DNA of 64,000 nt from Clostridium fungisolvens (GCF_014193895.1 NZ_BLZR01000002.1:62001-126000), one strand, 5' to 3'. Shown: positions 17,978 to 26,974, counted from the first letter of the stretch. Numbers and translations: made by a program. Notes: generated by a model from the sequence alone, not told the origin.

Positions 17978-18643
17978 CTATATCCAAGTTACTATTTTAT
18001 CTATGCTTTGTCTTGTCTTAGGTCTTGGATCGGCTTTTCTATATCCGAAGGCTACCATATATGATACTGTAAAACTTCCTTCTTCTAACAAACCTCTGCT
18101 ATTTAACACCTCTTCAACCTTATCCTTATTAAAACCTTCTATAGGGCAAGAATCTATTCCAATTTGTGCAGCTGCCGTCATCATATTTCCCATGGCTATA
18201 TAAGTCTGCTTTGAAGCCCAATCATTAAGCGCTGTCTCGTTTGCAAATAACTTAAAATCATTCTCTTGGAAATCTTTTAGTCTTTCTCTCATTCCTTCTG
18301 CAACTTCAGCAGGAAGTTTCTTAACTTGCTCCATAAAGTCTGAGATATATTTTGAATCATACTTCATATCTTTATCTGTTCTCGAAAGAGCAACTACAAA
18401 ATGGCTTGCTGTTGGAAGTTGTCTTTGGGCCCCCCATGAAACTTTTCTTAATTCTTCTCTAAATCCAGGGTTTTGAACAACAATGAATTTCCAAGGTTCA
18501 AAACCAAAAGAGCTAGGAGATAGTCTTGCAGTCTCTAATATAAACTCAAAATCTTCTTCAGATATTTTCTTGCTATCATCAAACTCCTTGCATGCATGTC
18601 TAAAATCATATGCTTCTATTATTTTTTTCTTTACTGAATCCAT
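17978..18643 (-). CDS. NAD(P)H-dependent nitroreductase family protein
   Basis: FMN-dependent nitroreductase fold (about 221 residues). N-terminal DFRHACKEFDDSKKISEEDF, then ARLSPSSFGFEPWKFIVV (FMN-contact region). The C-terminus has DSCPIEGFNKDKVEEVL and AFGYRKADPRPKTRQ. Members reduce quinones and nitro compounds. I start at ATG 18643 because GAAAGGTGG lies 9 nt upstream, and the longer frame to 18670 overlaps that SD. The divergent HxlR-type regulator and its operators suggest induction by electrophiles or oxidants, as in the B. subtilis HypR-HypO pair. The comparison rests on arrangement. Confidence 0.92.
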   Translation of the reverse strand: MDSVKKKIIEAYDFRHACKEFDDSKKISEEDFEFILETARLSPSSFGFEPWKFIVVQNPGFREELRKVSWGAQRQLPTASHFVVALSRTDKDMKYDSKYISDFMEQVKKLPAEVAEGMRERLKDFQENDFKLFANETALNDWASKQTYIAMGNMMTAAAQIGIDSCPIEGFNKDKVEEVLNSRGLLEEGSFTVSYMVAFGYRKADPRPKTRQSIDKIVTWI

Positions 18644-18672
18644 TATATTATTCCACCTTTCAAAATACATCT

Positions 18673-18724
18673 TGGATGTACCACTTCACAATAAAATTTA
18701 TATTTTCAGATTGAATTGATACAT
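18673..18724. repeat. Internally deleted copy of the 99-bp MITE
   Basis: Begins with the family terminus TGGATGTACCACTTC and the next AT-rich segment, then jumps to the other end (GATTGAATTGATACAT). The central hairpin is missing. It lies directly upstream of the nitroreductase gene. Confidence 0.6.
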
Positions 18725-18927
18725 ATATATTAAGGGCTTACTCTCTATCTAAAAATTGTTTTCATTACTTTCTCGAGCTCTTAAGAAAGTTGTAAGACTA
18801 TTAGTTTAATCACAAATTTATACATATAAAAATCACTTGTAAACTCTTAGATCTTGCCTTCAGAAAACTGATATATAAAAGAGTATTTCCAACCTATGAG
18901 TAAATTATATTACACCTTAATCATATA

Positions 18928-18956
18928 TTGAAGAATGCACATTTTTAATATATAAT
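18928..18956 (+). promoter_or_regulatory. Sigma-A promoter of the HxlR-type gene
   Basis: -35 TTGAAG (18928-18933), 17-bp spacer, -10 TATAAT (18951-18956). The expected start near 18963 is followed at once by two palindromes. Confidence 0.65.
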
Positions 18957-18966
18957 ATACAATAAT

Positions 18967-18996
18967 ATACCTAGGTATAAAATTTATACTTAGTAT
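18967..18996. promoter_or_regulatory. Two palindromic operators for the HxlR-type regulator
   Basis: ATACCTAGGTAT (18967-18978) is a perfect palindrome. ATACTTAGTAT (18986-18996) is a second, related one. Centres are about 18.5 bp apart, just downstream of the -10 box, so binding would block the promoter. TAC...GTA half-sites match those known for HxlR/YodB-type repressors. Confidence 0.55.
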
Positions 18997-19021
18997 CAAA
19001 AGTAACGTAAAGAGGTGTCTT

Positions 19022-19360
19022 ATGAATACAGAAGAAACTTTACCTATTGACCCACCTTGTACTTCAACCAAGTGTGCAGTAGAGGCTACTTTAAATATCA
19101 TAGGGGGAAAGTGGAAGGGAGTCATCTTATATAGACTCTTATACGGAAAGAAAAGATTTAATGAGCTAAGGCGAGATATGCCAAACATAACTCACAGGAT
19201 GCTTACACTACAGCTTCGTGAACTCGAAAGCGATGGACTTGTAAAAAGAACTGTGTATGCTGAAGTACCTCCAAAAGTTGAGTACGAATTAACTGAGTTA
19301 GGCTTAACCATAAAACCTATAATTAAAGAACTGTACAACTGGGGAAAGACTTATTTGTAA
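19022..19360 (+). CDS. HxlR family winged-helix regulator
   Basis: A 112-residue HxlR (MarR-like) DNA-binding protein, a single domain. Signature: a Cys just before helix 1 (CAVEATLNIIGGKWKGVILY), then FNELRRDMPNITHRMLTLQL, a recognition helix, and the wing PPKVEYELTELG. Two N-terminal cysteines are present (PPCTSTKC). In HypR and YodB relatives such a cysteine senses disulfide stress or quinones. Divergent from the nitroreductase gene. SD AGAGGTG before ATG. Confidence 0.92.
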   Translation: MNTEETLPIDPPCTSTKCAVEATLNIIGGKWKGVILYRLLYGKKRFNELRRDMPNITHRMLTLQLRELESDGLVKRTVYAEVPPKVEYELTELGLTIKPIIKELYNWGKTYL

Positions 19361-19427
19361 AAATTAGCATAAGACATACTATATTTAAATCAAATTAGAT
19401 TATAAGTTTTACAAGTTCTATACATTA

Positions 19428-19473
19428 AAAAGGCTACCTTATAACTTAATATATAATTATAAGGTAACCTTAA
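19428..19473. terminator. Bidirectional terminator between HxlR gene and helD
   Basis: Arms AAGGCTACCTTATAA and TTATAAGGTAACCTT (one mismatch), with U-rich tails in both directions between two convergent genes. Confidence 0.82.
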
Positions 19474-19541
19474 TTTCAATATAGCACTTAAGCTTAGTTT
19501 AATTTTAGGATAAGTTTGAGAATATTGCTCAAATTAGGTGT

Positions 19542-21791
19542 TTAAGCAGGAACTGCTATATGAGCGAGCAGTTTAGTTCTTTCGCCTACATGGTAAATCT
19601 TTAGATAATGAAGCGGCCTTGTCATCGCCACATATAAAAGTTTTATATCTAAATCACTATCGGAATACATGTCTTCTGATGCATTGCAGATTATTACCAT
19701 ATCAAATTCAAGGCCTTTTACTAAATAGGTCGGTATTATCACTATTCCTCCATTAAAGTCACTTTCTCCCCCTGTAACCATTGACGTATCTATATTTATA
19801 CTATCTAGCTTTTTCTTGAGCTTTTTGCACTCCTCTAAATTCTTGCAGATAAGAGCTAATGACTTATATCCTTTTTCCTTCCATAATTCTATATCACCTT
19901 TTATACTTAAGGACAGGTCATCAACACTACTTACCTTATCAATTTTTATTGGTTCGCCATGCCTTATAACAGGTTTAGCTAAAGGAAGCTGTTTACCCTT
20001 TAGGTTCTTAATTACTTCAGTAGCACCACTCATTATCTCAACAGTTGTTCTATAACTTTGCTCTAAAGTAAGCATCTCAGCTTCCCCACCAAATATGCTT
20101 TTATTCACATATTCCCAATCAGTTGTTCCTCTATAACTATAAATACCTTGGCATACATCTCCAAGTATAGTCATTGAACTAGAACCAATCACTTCTTTTA
20201 ACACTAAAAACTGAAACACACTAAAGTCCTGCGCTTCATCTATAACTACATGCCTTAGATTTAACTTTTCTTCTAACCCATAAACTTTTAACTTTATATA
20301 CATAAGCGGCGCCAAATCTTCTATTTCTATGCTCTTACTATCTACAGAAAGAATAGTTTGCTCTGATAGTTTTGCTATAAGACCTTCAGGCTTCCACTCT
20401 TTCAGCATCCTCATGAATTCTTTATAATATTCACTTACACTAAGCGGATTTATTTTTTCAAAGTAATCTCTAACTAAGCTACTCATTTTGGTTTTTGCTC
20501 TTTTTAAAACAAGATCTCTTTCATTTGCTATCTCAATTATCTTTGCTCTTCTTTCAGCACAGTCATTCATTTCTCTTCTTAACTTATTTATTCTCCAATC
20601 ATAATCTCTTTCAATAGTTTCAAGTATATCTTTTTTATTTAACTTTAATTTGTTAGAAAGATGTTTTCTTATTTCAATTATCCTCTTTTCAAATGGTAGA
20701 TGATTATAGCTGCTTACAAAAAGTGATTTAATATCCCTATAAGGATATATAATAGTATCATGAATCTTAAAATCTACTTTTGGAATGTATTTTGATTCAA
20801 CAAACTTCAAAAACTTATCTAACATCAGTTTGTAATCAATAGATGATTTGAAGGCACTTATCTTATTAACTTTAATATCTCCTTCAATTATATCTTTCAG
20901 TTTTTCAGAAGGTTCTTTTATATCAAATTTTTCTCCGATAATCTCTAATGCAAAGTCTTCAAATGTATTTTGCCGTACACTGTGAACGCCAAGTTCGGGA
21001 AGTACATCTGAAATGTAGCTAAGAAAAAACCTATTTGGTGCTATTATCATAAAGCCATCTGAAGATACTGTATTTTCATAATTATATAAAAGGTATGCTA
21101 TCCTATGAAGTGCTATTGTAGTTTTTCCTCCACCTGCGGCTCCTTGTACTAATAAAGGTTTCCACATGTTAGCTCTAATAACTCTATTTTGTTCTTCTTG
21201 TATTGTGGATACAATGTCCTTTAGTCTATTATCTTTTAAAGAATTTAAACTTGCTTGTAGGAATTCATCATTTGTAGTTATGTCTATATCGTATATCTCC
21301 TGAATCTTTGACTTTTCAATACTGTATTGCCGCTTTAAACTTATGTCACCTTTTATATTCCCATCCTCACAATCATAGTTGGCTTCACCTAGTCTCCCCT
21401 CATAGTAAAGAGTTGCCACTGGCGATCTCCAATCTATTATAATCATTTCGTTAGTCTCATCATCAAGCAGAGAAGTTTTTCCTATATAAAGTTGCTGAGA
21501 CTTATCTTTACTTTGTTCTTTAAAATCTACTCTTGCAAAGTACGGTTTTTCTATGCTGCTTGCTAAACCTTTAGTTTTAAATTCTAAATTCTTCTGAAGC
21601 ACATAATTTATAGATAATTCGTTGAACTGCTCTGCATTATCTGAGTTATAGTGAGATAAACCATATTCAACCTCTGTATCAACTTTGTTTTTATGTGCTA
21701 ATACTTTTTCATTATAGTTTTTAAGATACTTTAGAGTTAATTCTAGTCTTTGTATTTCCTTTTCATAATCAGGATGCTCTGTCCCTGCCAT
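19542..21791 (-). CDS. helD: HelD-type superfamily 1 helicase-like ATPase
   Basis: A 749-residue UvrD/Rep-like protein. The N-terminal coiled coil (DYEKEIQRLELTLKYLKNYN) and the early DWRSPVATLYYEG segment are typical of HelD. Helicase motifs in order: Walker A GAAGGGKTT near residue 218, the family's middle insertion with coiled coil (about 390-450), motif II DEAQDFS, motif IV QSYRTT, motif V KGLEFDMVII and motif VI YVAMTRP. HelD in Firmicutes binds RNA polymerase and releases it from stalled or post-termination complexes. No UvrD DNA-repair partner genes are nearby. SD GGAGTG before ATG. Confidence 0.92.
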   Translation of the reverse strand: MAGTEHPDYEKEIQRLELTLKYLKNYNEKVLAHKNKVDTEVEYGLSHYNSDNAEQFNELSINYVLQKNLEFKTKGLASSIEKPYFARVDFKEQSKDKSQQLYIGKTSLLDDETNEMIIIDWRSPVATLYYEGRLGEANYDCEDGNIKGDISLKRQYSIEKSKIQEIYDIDITTNDEFLQASLNSLKDNRLKDIVSTIQEEQNRVIRANMWKPLLVQGAAGGGKTTIALHRIAYLLYNYENTVSSDGFMIIAPNRFFLSYISDVLPELGVHSVRQNTFEDFALEIIGEKFDIKEPSEKLKDIIEGDIKVNKISAFKSSIDYKLMLDKFLKFVESKYIPKVDFKIHDTIIYPYRDIKSLFVSSYNHLPFEKRIIEIRKHLSNKLKLNKKDILETIERDYDWRINKLRREMNDCAERRAKIIEIANERDLVLKRAKTKMSSLVRDYFEKINPLSVSEYYKEFMRMLKEWKPEGLIAKLSEQTILSVDSKSIEIEDLAPLMYIKLKVYGLEEKLNLRHVVIDEAQDFSVFQFLVLKEVIGSSSMTILGDVCQGIYSYRGTTDWEYVNKSIFGGEAEMLTLEQSYRTTVEIMSGATEVIKNLKGKQLPLAKPVIRHGEPIKIDKVSSVDDLSLSIKGDIELWKEKGYKSLALICKNLEECKKLKKKLDSINIDTSMVTGGESDFNGGIVIIPTYLVKGLEFDMVIICNASEDMYSDSDLDIKLLYVAMTRPLHYLKIYHVGERTKLLAHIAVPA

Positions 21792-21980
21792 TCAACTCAC
21801 TCCTTAAATTTTATTTGTGCCACATTGTTTAAAGATGTACTAAACTGAGATAGATAATATTTTATAGTAAATAAATAAAAATATAAAACACTAATTACCA
21901 TTATATTACACTCCCTAATACCATCTCTAATACTCAATTTACTTCAAACTATGTTTTTTCTAACTTTTTCTTCATTTCTC

Positions 21981-22009
21981 TTGACAACATCTAATTTTTT
22001 GTTTATAGT
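21981..22009 (+). promoter_or_regulatory. Strong sigma-A promoter of a candidate small RNA or leader
   Basis: -35 TTGACA (perfect, 21981-21986), 17-bp spacer, -10 TATAGT (22004-22009). It is among the best promoters in the window, yet no start codon follows for more than 300 nt. Confidence 0.7.
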
Positions 22010-22014
22010 ATAAG

Positions 22015-22111
22015 TATAAATTAGGAAAATATATTAACGTGGTGTATTTATACCTAAAATAATTTGTCAAATTTTGTCAACTGCTAGAGATTATATTTCT
22101 CTAGTTTTTTT
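22015..22111 (+). ncRNA. Candidate small RNA or attenuated leader (about 97 nt)
   Basis: Runs from the promoter above to an intrinsic terminator (stem CTAGAGA/TCTCTAG at 22084-22104, then TTTTTTT). Within it, GTATAAAT (22014-22021) can pair perfectly with ATTTATAC (22046-22053). TTAGG (22021-22025) can pair instead with CCTAA (22053-22057). Direct repeats TTGTCAA lie before the terminator. It matches no riboswitch class I know. It may be a stand-alone sRNA or an attenuator for the radical SAM gene 210 nt downstream. Confidence 0.5.
22084..22111 (+). terminator. Terminator or attenuator upstream of the radical SAM gene
   Basis: Stem CTAGAGA/TCTCTAG with a 7-nt loop followed by TTTTTTTATTTTAT. 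Confidence 0.8.
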
Positions 22112-22320
22112 ATTTTATATGGCTTTTTAACGATATACTATAAATACACAACTTCAATCCTTAAGTTCCAAATAAATATTTTGATGATTCTGCGAATCTT
22201 TATTTGGATAAATTCCAATATGCAGTATTTTATCTATACTTTAATGTTAAATCTATTTTTAGAACTCGTTATTTTGGAATATACATAAAGTCCTCACTCA
22301 ATTACATAGGAGAATACATA

Positions 22321-23202
22321 ATGAAAAAATTTAAGAAAATATATATTGAAATTACTAATGTGTGCAATCTATCTTGTGAATTTTGTCCACAGACAAAAAG
22401 AAAATCAGAAACTATTACTGTGGATAAATTTAGCGAAGTTCTGGATAAAATCCAAGGGCATGGTGAACACATATATCTTCACGTAAAAGGTGAACCCTTA
22501 CTTCATCCTCAGTTAGAACAATTGTTAGATGTTAGTTATTCAAAAGGATTTAAAGTTAATATAACTACCAATGGAACTTTGATTAATAAAGTAAGAGAAA
22601 AGATAATTGGCAAACCTGCATTAAGACAAATTAACTTTTCATTGCATAGTTTTGATGGGAATGAAACTACTAACGACAAATATTCTTATGTAAATAATAT
22701 ATTAGATTTCACGAAGGAAGCGTTAGAGAAGTCAAGCCTAACTGTATCCTTAAGACTGTGGAATCTCACTGAAGATAATACTATAAATCTAAAGAATAAA
22801 AGAAATAATTATATATTAGAAATGATAGAAGACTTTTTTTCATTAGACTACAAGATAGAGGAAAAAGTCATTCCTGCTAGAGGCATAAAAATTAGAGAAA
22901 GAGTTTATCTAAATCAAGGCTCTGAGTTTAAATGGCCAGATACAAAGCTTGAAGACGAAGATACTGTTGGTTTTTGCCATGGTCTTAGAAATCAGATAGC
23001 AATATTAGTTGATGGCACTGTAGTTCCTTGTTGCTTAGATGGTGAAGGTGTAATAAATCTCGGAAACATATATGCTGCAAATTCTCTAAACGATATAGTA
23101 GAAAGTAACCGTGCATTAAATATATTTAATGGTTTTTCTAATAGACAAGTAAAAGAAGAACTTTGTAGAAAGTGCGATTATAGAAGACGCTTTAGTAAAT
23201 AG
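22321..23202 (+). CDS. Radical SAM protein with SPASM-like C-terminus
   Basis: About 293 residues. The N-terminal radical SAM motif CNLSCEFC (CxxxCxxC, first Cys near residue 14) binds the 4Fe-4S cluster and SAM. It is followed by HVKGEPLLHP and NITTNGTLI as in the TIM-barrel core. The C-terminus carries a short Cys-rich segment (FCHGLRNQ, VPCCLDGEG, CRKCDYR) typical of SPASM/twitch auxiliary clusters. I start at ATG 22321 (AGGAG 8 nt upstream) rather than at 22204, which has no SD. No peptide substrate gene is seen nearby, so the reaction is unknown. Confidence 0.88.
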   Translation: MKKFKKIYIEITNVCNLSCEFCPQTKRKSETITVDKFSEVLDKIQGHGEHIYLHVKGEPLLHPQLEQLLDVSYSKGFKVNITTNGTLINKVREKIIGKPALRQINFSLHSFDGNETTNDKYSYVNNILDFTKEALEKSSLTVSLRLWNLTEDNTINLKNKRNNYILEMIEDFFSLDYKIEEKVIPARGIKIRERVYLNQGSEFKWPDTKLEDEDTVGFCHGLRNQIAILVDGTVVPCCLDGEGVINLGNIYAANSLNDIVESNRALNIFNGFSNRQVKEELCRKCDYRRRFSK

Positions 23203-23204
23203 TT

Positions 23205-23256
23205 AAAGAGCATTCAGTTTTATTTAAGGATAAAACTAGATGCTCTTTATTTTTAT
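23205..23256 (+). terminator. Terminator of the radical SAM gene
   Basis: Stem AAAGAGCAT..AGTTTTAT with ATAAAACT..ATGCTCTTT, followed by ATTTTTATC. Confidence 0.85.
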
Positions 23257-23257
23257 C

Positions 23258-23563
23258 TCATTTGTTTTTCATACTAAATAACATTTTAAATTCTCTAATC
23301 AAAGAATATATGGATACCACTATGATTAATATTATGCCAAATAGTTTTGATACTCTGTATAGGAAAGTCGATATTATAATAGCCATTCCTATAAGAGCAG
23401 GAGGTATAGCAATTTCACTTATAAATTTATCTTTTTCCTCTATATCTTCTGAAGTCACATTATCATTTATCTTTGAAAAACTTTTGTTCCCCATTCCAAC
23501 TAGATAACTTAGTAAAAGTAGTACAAATCCTACTGCGATTAGAATATATTCATATCCCTCCAT
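23258..23563 (-). CDS. Small membrane protein, DUF3784-like
   Basis: 101 residues with three hydrophobic segments (about residues 5-23, 52-70 and 73-90). A short charged loop after TM1 contains MGNKSFSKINDN, which resembles DUF3784 proteins; the match is by memory of the pattern only. SD GGAGGAG about 5 nt before ATG. Stands alone, tail-to-tail with the radical SAM gene. Function unknown. Confidence 0.65.
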   Translation of the reverse strand: MEGYEYILIAVGFVLLLLSYLVGMGNKSFSKINDNVTSEDIEEKDKFISEIAIPPALIGMAIIISTFLYRVSKLFGIILIIVVSIYSLIREFKMLFSMKNK

Positions 23564-23782
23564 CTACACTCCTCCAGCAACATTGATAAATAAAACTGTA
23601 TTATTATAACTTAATTTAGGAACAATCTGTCATGGTCAAACCTACGGCTATATATATATCCTCCCTGAAACCTGAATCATATTTTATTATATGTTTATTA
23701 CGGAACGAATATATATTGATCACAATTATATTAATTTATAAAATAAGTGAATGAAACTACCTTTCTTCGCAAGCTTTTTTAT

Positions 23783-23902
23783 CACATCTGCCTTTCCGAA
23801 TGAATATAAGGAAAACTTGAAAGTTTTACAATTTCTTATACAGCAAAAAAAACAGCTACTGAGTTCAATCAATGATCCCATTAGCTGCTTCTATATTATA
23901 TA
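23783..23902. repeat. R2 repeat remnant and terminator of the permease gene
   Basis: CATCTGCCTTTCCGAATGAA (23787-23806) matches the core of family R2 (copies near 38.4 and 60.9 kb) but lacks the leading hairpin. It runs into a stem with CAGCTA (23851-23856) and TAGCTG (23881-23886) and a U-run on the minus strand (23844-23852), which probably terminates the permease transcript. Confidence 0.45.
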
Positions 23903-25279
23903 TTATTCATTTTGTAATAAACTATGTTTTCTTCCATAAGTAAAGTAAACTATAAGCCCTATTACAAGCCAAACTGCAAAGCCGATCCAAGTTTTAGCTT
24001 GTAGTCTTGAAAGAAGATATAGACAGCATATGACAGTTATTATTGGTGTAAACGGAACACCTGGACATCTAAATATTCTGTTAAAGTTAGGCATTCTCTT
24101 TCTAAGAACTATTACACTTAAAGACACCACTATAAATCCTAATAGAGTTCCTATGCTTAAAAACTGAACTATTATATCAAGAGGAAGTAATCCAGCAATA
24201 ACAGCAGCAACAGCACCTGTTATTATAGTCGATAAATAAGGTGTTTTGTGAACTGGATGAACCTTTGAGAATAATTTTGGTAAAAGTCCATCTCTAGACA
24301 TAACCATGAAAACTCTTACTTGACCATAAAGCACTGCTAAAAGTGTAGAAATCATCCCTATTATTGCGCCAGTTCCAACTAATGCTGATCCCCAGTTAAT
24401 TCCTACTCTAGCTAAAGCTCCTGGTACTGCATTTTCAGAAATTATTTCTTTAAAAGGAACCATTCCTGTAAGCACAGCTGCTACTGAGATATAAAGTATA
24501 CTTACCACTACAAGACACATTATTAATCCTAAAGGTATATCTCGTCTTGGATTTTCTGCTTCTTCTGCTGCAGTTGAAATAGCATCAAACCCTATGTATG
24601 AGAAGAAAATAGTAGCTGTGCCCGCAAATATCCCCTTTAGTCCATAAGGATTAAAAGGTTTATAGTTAGCTACATTTATATGTGTAACTCCTAGTCCAAC
24701 AAATAGTATTATTATACATATCTTAATTCCAACCATTATGTTGTTTACTTTTGCACTTTCTTGCATTCCATAACACAAAAGTATTGTTATTAAAATGATT
24801 ATAAGTACAGCAGGTAAGTCTATTATTCCACCTTTGCTTGGTGAAGCAGCTAAAGCTTTAGGTATATTTATCCCTAAGTTAGCTAATATTCCTTGGAAGG
24901 TTCCTGACCATCCTGAAGCAACGGCACTACAAGCAACTAGATATTCAGCAGTTAAACACCACCCTATAATCATAGCTACTATTTCCCCAAAGGTAATATA
25001 TGCATAAGAATATGTACTACCTGCTACTGGAAACATTGTTGCAAGCTCTGAATAGCTAAGTCCACATAAACATGCTACTACTGCAGCTATAATGAATGAT
25101 ATAATTACCGCAGGTCCCGCAAGATGTGCACCTTCTCCGGTAGCTACAAATATACCAACTCCTACAACAGCACCAATTCCTAATGCAGCTATATCTTTAG
25201 CCTTTAGGTTCTTTTTAAGACCAGTCTTTACTACGCCTTCAAGCATCTGCTCTGCTGTCTTTCTCTTGAAAATATTCAT
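23903..25279 (-). CDS. APC family amino acid permease
   Basis: About 458 residues with about 12 membrane segments. The N-terminal cytoplasmic stretch is followed by DIAALGIGAVVGVGIFVATGEGA, the unwound TM1 substrate site of APC carriers. FSYIGFDAISTAAEEAENP marks TM6 and the following loop, as in YfnA/CAT-type permeases. I start at ATG 25279 (AAGGAGG 7 nt upstream); the longer frame to 25309 crosses that SD. Likely takes up a neutral or cationic amino acid. No T-box or lysine riboswitch is seen upstream. Confidence 0.92.
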   Translation of the reverse strand: MNIFKRKTAEQMLEGVVKTGLKKNLKAKDIAALGIGAVVGVGIFVATGEGAHLAGPAVIISFIIAAVVACLCGLSYSELATMFPVAGSTYSYAYITFGEIVAMIIGWCLTAEYLVACSAVASGWSGTFQGILANLGINIPKALAASPSKGGIIDLPAVLIIILITILLCYGMQESAKVNNIMVGIKICIIILFVGLGVTHINVANYKPFNPYGLKGIFAGTATIFFSYIGFDAISTAAEEAENPRRDIPLGLIMCLVVVSILYISVAAVLTGMVPFKEIISENAVPGALARVGINWGSALVGTGAIIGMISTLLAVLYGQVRVFMVMSRDGLLPKLFSKVHPVHKTPYLSTIITGAVAAVIAGLLPLDIIVQFLSIGTLLGFIVVSLSVIVLRKRMPNFNRIFRCPGVPFTPIITVICCLYLLSRLQAKTWIGFAVWLVIGLIVYFTYGRKHSLLQNE

Positions 25280-25633
25280 TAAAATCCTCCTTAATAGGCC
25301 CCAAAACAAATAATTTATTAATAAATAATAACATTTACTGAAAATATGTCATCTCGTTAATATATTATATAGTAAATTATAAACTTTTCAAATTATATTC
25401 CTTTTATTTAACAAGGTTTTTATTATATATCATCATTTTTCGCTAATTTCCCCTAAATTTCTTATATAAATTAGAAAATAGTTAATTTTATATGTTTTTT
25501 AGTATAAATAACCAATATTTATCTGTTTCAATTTAACAGTTTATTATTTAAATAGCATTTTAATTTGTTATTTTTAATAAAATGTTAAATTAATCACATA
25601 TAAGTAATTGTCAATTTACTAATCTATAAAATA
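25280..25633. other. AT-rich intergenic stretch
   Basis: Contains only the SD of the permease gene and very AT-rich DNA. No ORF, riboswitch or repeat recognised. Confidence 0.4.
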
Positions 25634-25663
25634 ATAATAAAATCCGCTTTAGCGGATTTTTTT
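25634..25663. terminator. Terminator after the 50-residue ORF
   Basis: Stem AATCCGC/GCGGATT with a TTTA/TAAA loop and U-runs in both directions. Confidence 0.85.
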
Positions 25664-25675
25664 GAAACTTATTGA

Positions 25676-25828
25676 TTAAAATTTCTTAGCCATTATTATT
25701 GCTTCTGCGAAAGGTTCATCTATATTTTTTATTTCTTTTAGATGTCCTTGAAATATCTCCACTGGGTTTTTAGTTGGTTTTGACTCATCAATATTGTGGT
25801 TACTATGATTTATATTTTTATCCTTCAT
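25676..25828 (-). CDS. Small hypothetical protein (50 residues)
   Basis: ATG at 25828 with SD AAGGAG 8 nt upstream, ending at TAA 25676 just before a strong terminator. The product is hydrophilic: an Asn/His-rich start (MKDKNINHSNHN), then a probable amphipathic helix (VEIFQGHLKEIKNIDEPFAE) and a C-terminal MAKKF. It lies 69 bp downstream of the diguanylate cyclase gene on the same strand, so probably co-transcribed. Family not recognised. Confidence 0.65.
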   Translation of the reverse strand: MKDKNINHSNHNIDESKPTKNPVEIFQGHLKEIKNIDEPFAEAIIMAKKF

Positions 25829-25897
25829 AATAAAATTCTCCTTTTCTAAAGAATATTTCTTTATATCAACTTCTTTTATTTGAACCTACTAAGCAAT

Positions 25898-26974
25898 CTA
25901 TACATGGGATACCTTATTTTTACCAGTTTTTTTAGATTGATATAGAGCTTCATCTGCTAATTCGTATAGTCTTTTTATATCCTTTGTACTCTCTGGAAAA
26001 CTAGCGAGCCCTATAGATACAGTCACATATATTTGATGCTCATTTGATAGAATAAAACTATGATTCTCTATATTGGTTCTTATCTTTTCAGCTATTTTTA
26101 TTGCATTATCCTTACCACAATCAAGAAGTATAGCCGTAAATTCTTCTCCTCCATTCCTCGATATAACGTCAAAGGACCTACTGCTATCCTTTAGTATGAT
26201 AGCCACCTCTTTTAAAACTATATCTCCGTTATTATGTCCATATGTATCATTAACGCTTTTAAAATTATCTATATCTATTACTAGTAAAGAAAGCCTCTCA
26301 TCTTTATCTACGGCATTTACTGCAAGTAGTTTTAATGTTTTATTAAACTGTCTTACATTGTTAACTCCTGTTAGGAAATCTTGAGATGACTCCTTTACTA
26401 ATCTTATATATAACTTGTTTAATGTAAAGCAATATTCTAAATAGCTAAAGGTTATTACTGACACAACAATAGATGCTATTATATAAACACTTAAGATAAA
26501 CTTAAAATCTTCCCTATAAGAATACTTTATTATTAGTACTATGCTTGAGGCTATGGTATTGAATAAAGTACAGTAAACCCACTTTTGCCAAGTTCTAAGT
26601 CTATTACTCGCTATAAACCAACAGCCGATGCCAATAATTATAGTTAATATTACACCGTATATTGCTATAGTATTAATCCCAAAATACACTATTCTAAAAA
26701 CAGCAGTCATAATACTACATAAATATATTGATACACCTCCACCATATATAGCAGAAATCATTACAGCTATATTTCTAAAGTCTATGACTGAACCATCATA
26801 TATGATGAAACCAAAATACATTAATGCAATAGACAGAAGACCTGTAACAAACCCAAAAGTTAGTTGATGAGTATAAGGATTGGACTTTAAATGATCATGC
26901 CCCTTTCGTAATTGTGTGCCTAAGCTTATGGCACTTATCAGTATTGAAAGGTTTATAATTAATTCTCTGATCAC
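25898..26974 (-). CDS. Membrane diguanylate cyclase (5TM-LYT-type sensor + GGDEF)
   Basis: The N-terminal half (about residues 1-190) has six or so hydrophobic segments in a 5TM-LYT-like arrangement. The C-terminal half is a GGDEF domain: DFLTGVNNVRQF, VIDIDNFKSVNDTYGHNNGD, then the active site RNGGEEFTAIL (GGEEF) and VTVSIGLASFP. An RxxD inhibitory site is not seen at the usual place before GGEEF. It would make c-di-GMP from two GTP. I place the start at GTG 26974 because AGGAGG lies 7 nt upstream. A possible source of signal for the riboswitch at 1.6 kb. Confidence 0.92.
   Translation of the reverse strand: MIRELIINLSILISAISLGTQLRKGHDHLKSNPYTHQLTFGFVTGLLSIALMYFGFIIYDGSVIDFRNIAVMISAIYGGGVSIYLCSIMTAVFRIVYFGINTIAIYGVILTIIIGIGCWFIASNRLRTWQKWVYCTLFNTIASSIVLIIKYSYREDFKFILSVYIIASIVVSVITFSYLEYCFTLNKLYIRLVKESSQDFLTGVNNVRQFNKTLKLLAVNAVDKDERLSLLVIDIDNFKSVNDTYGHNNGDIVLKEVAIILKDSSRSFDVISRNGGEEFTAILLDCGKDNAIKIAEKIRTNIENHSFILSNEHQIYVTVSIGLASFPESTKDIKRLYELADEALYQSKKTGKNKVSHV

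Noticed and set aside
19542..21791. UvrD/PcrA DNA-repair helicase
   Set aside because: The N-terminal coiled coil and the large middle insertion match HelD, not UvrD, despite shared helicase motifs.
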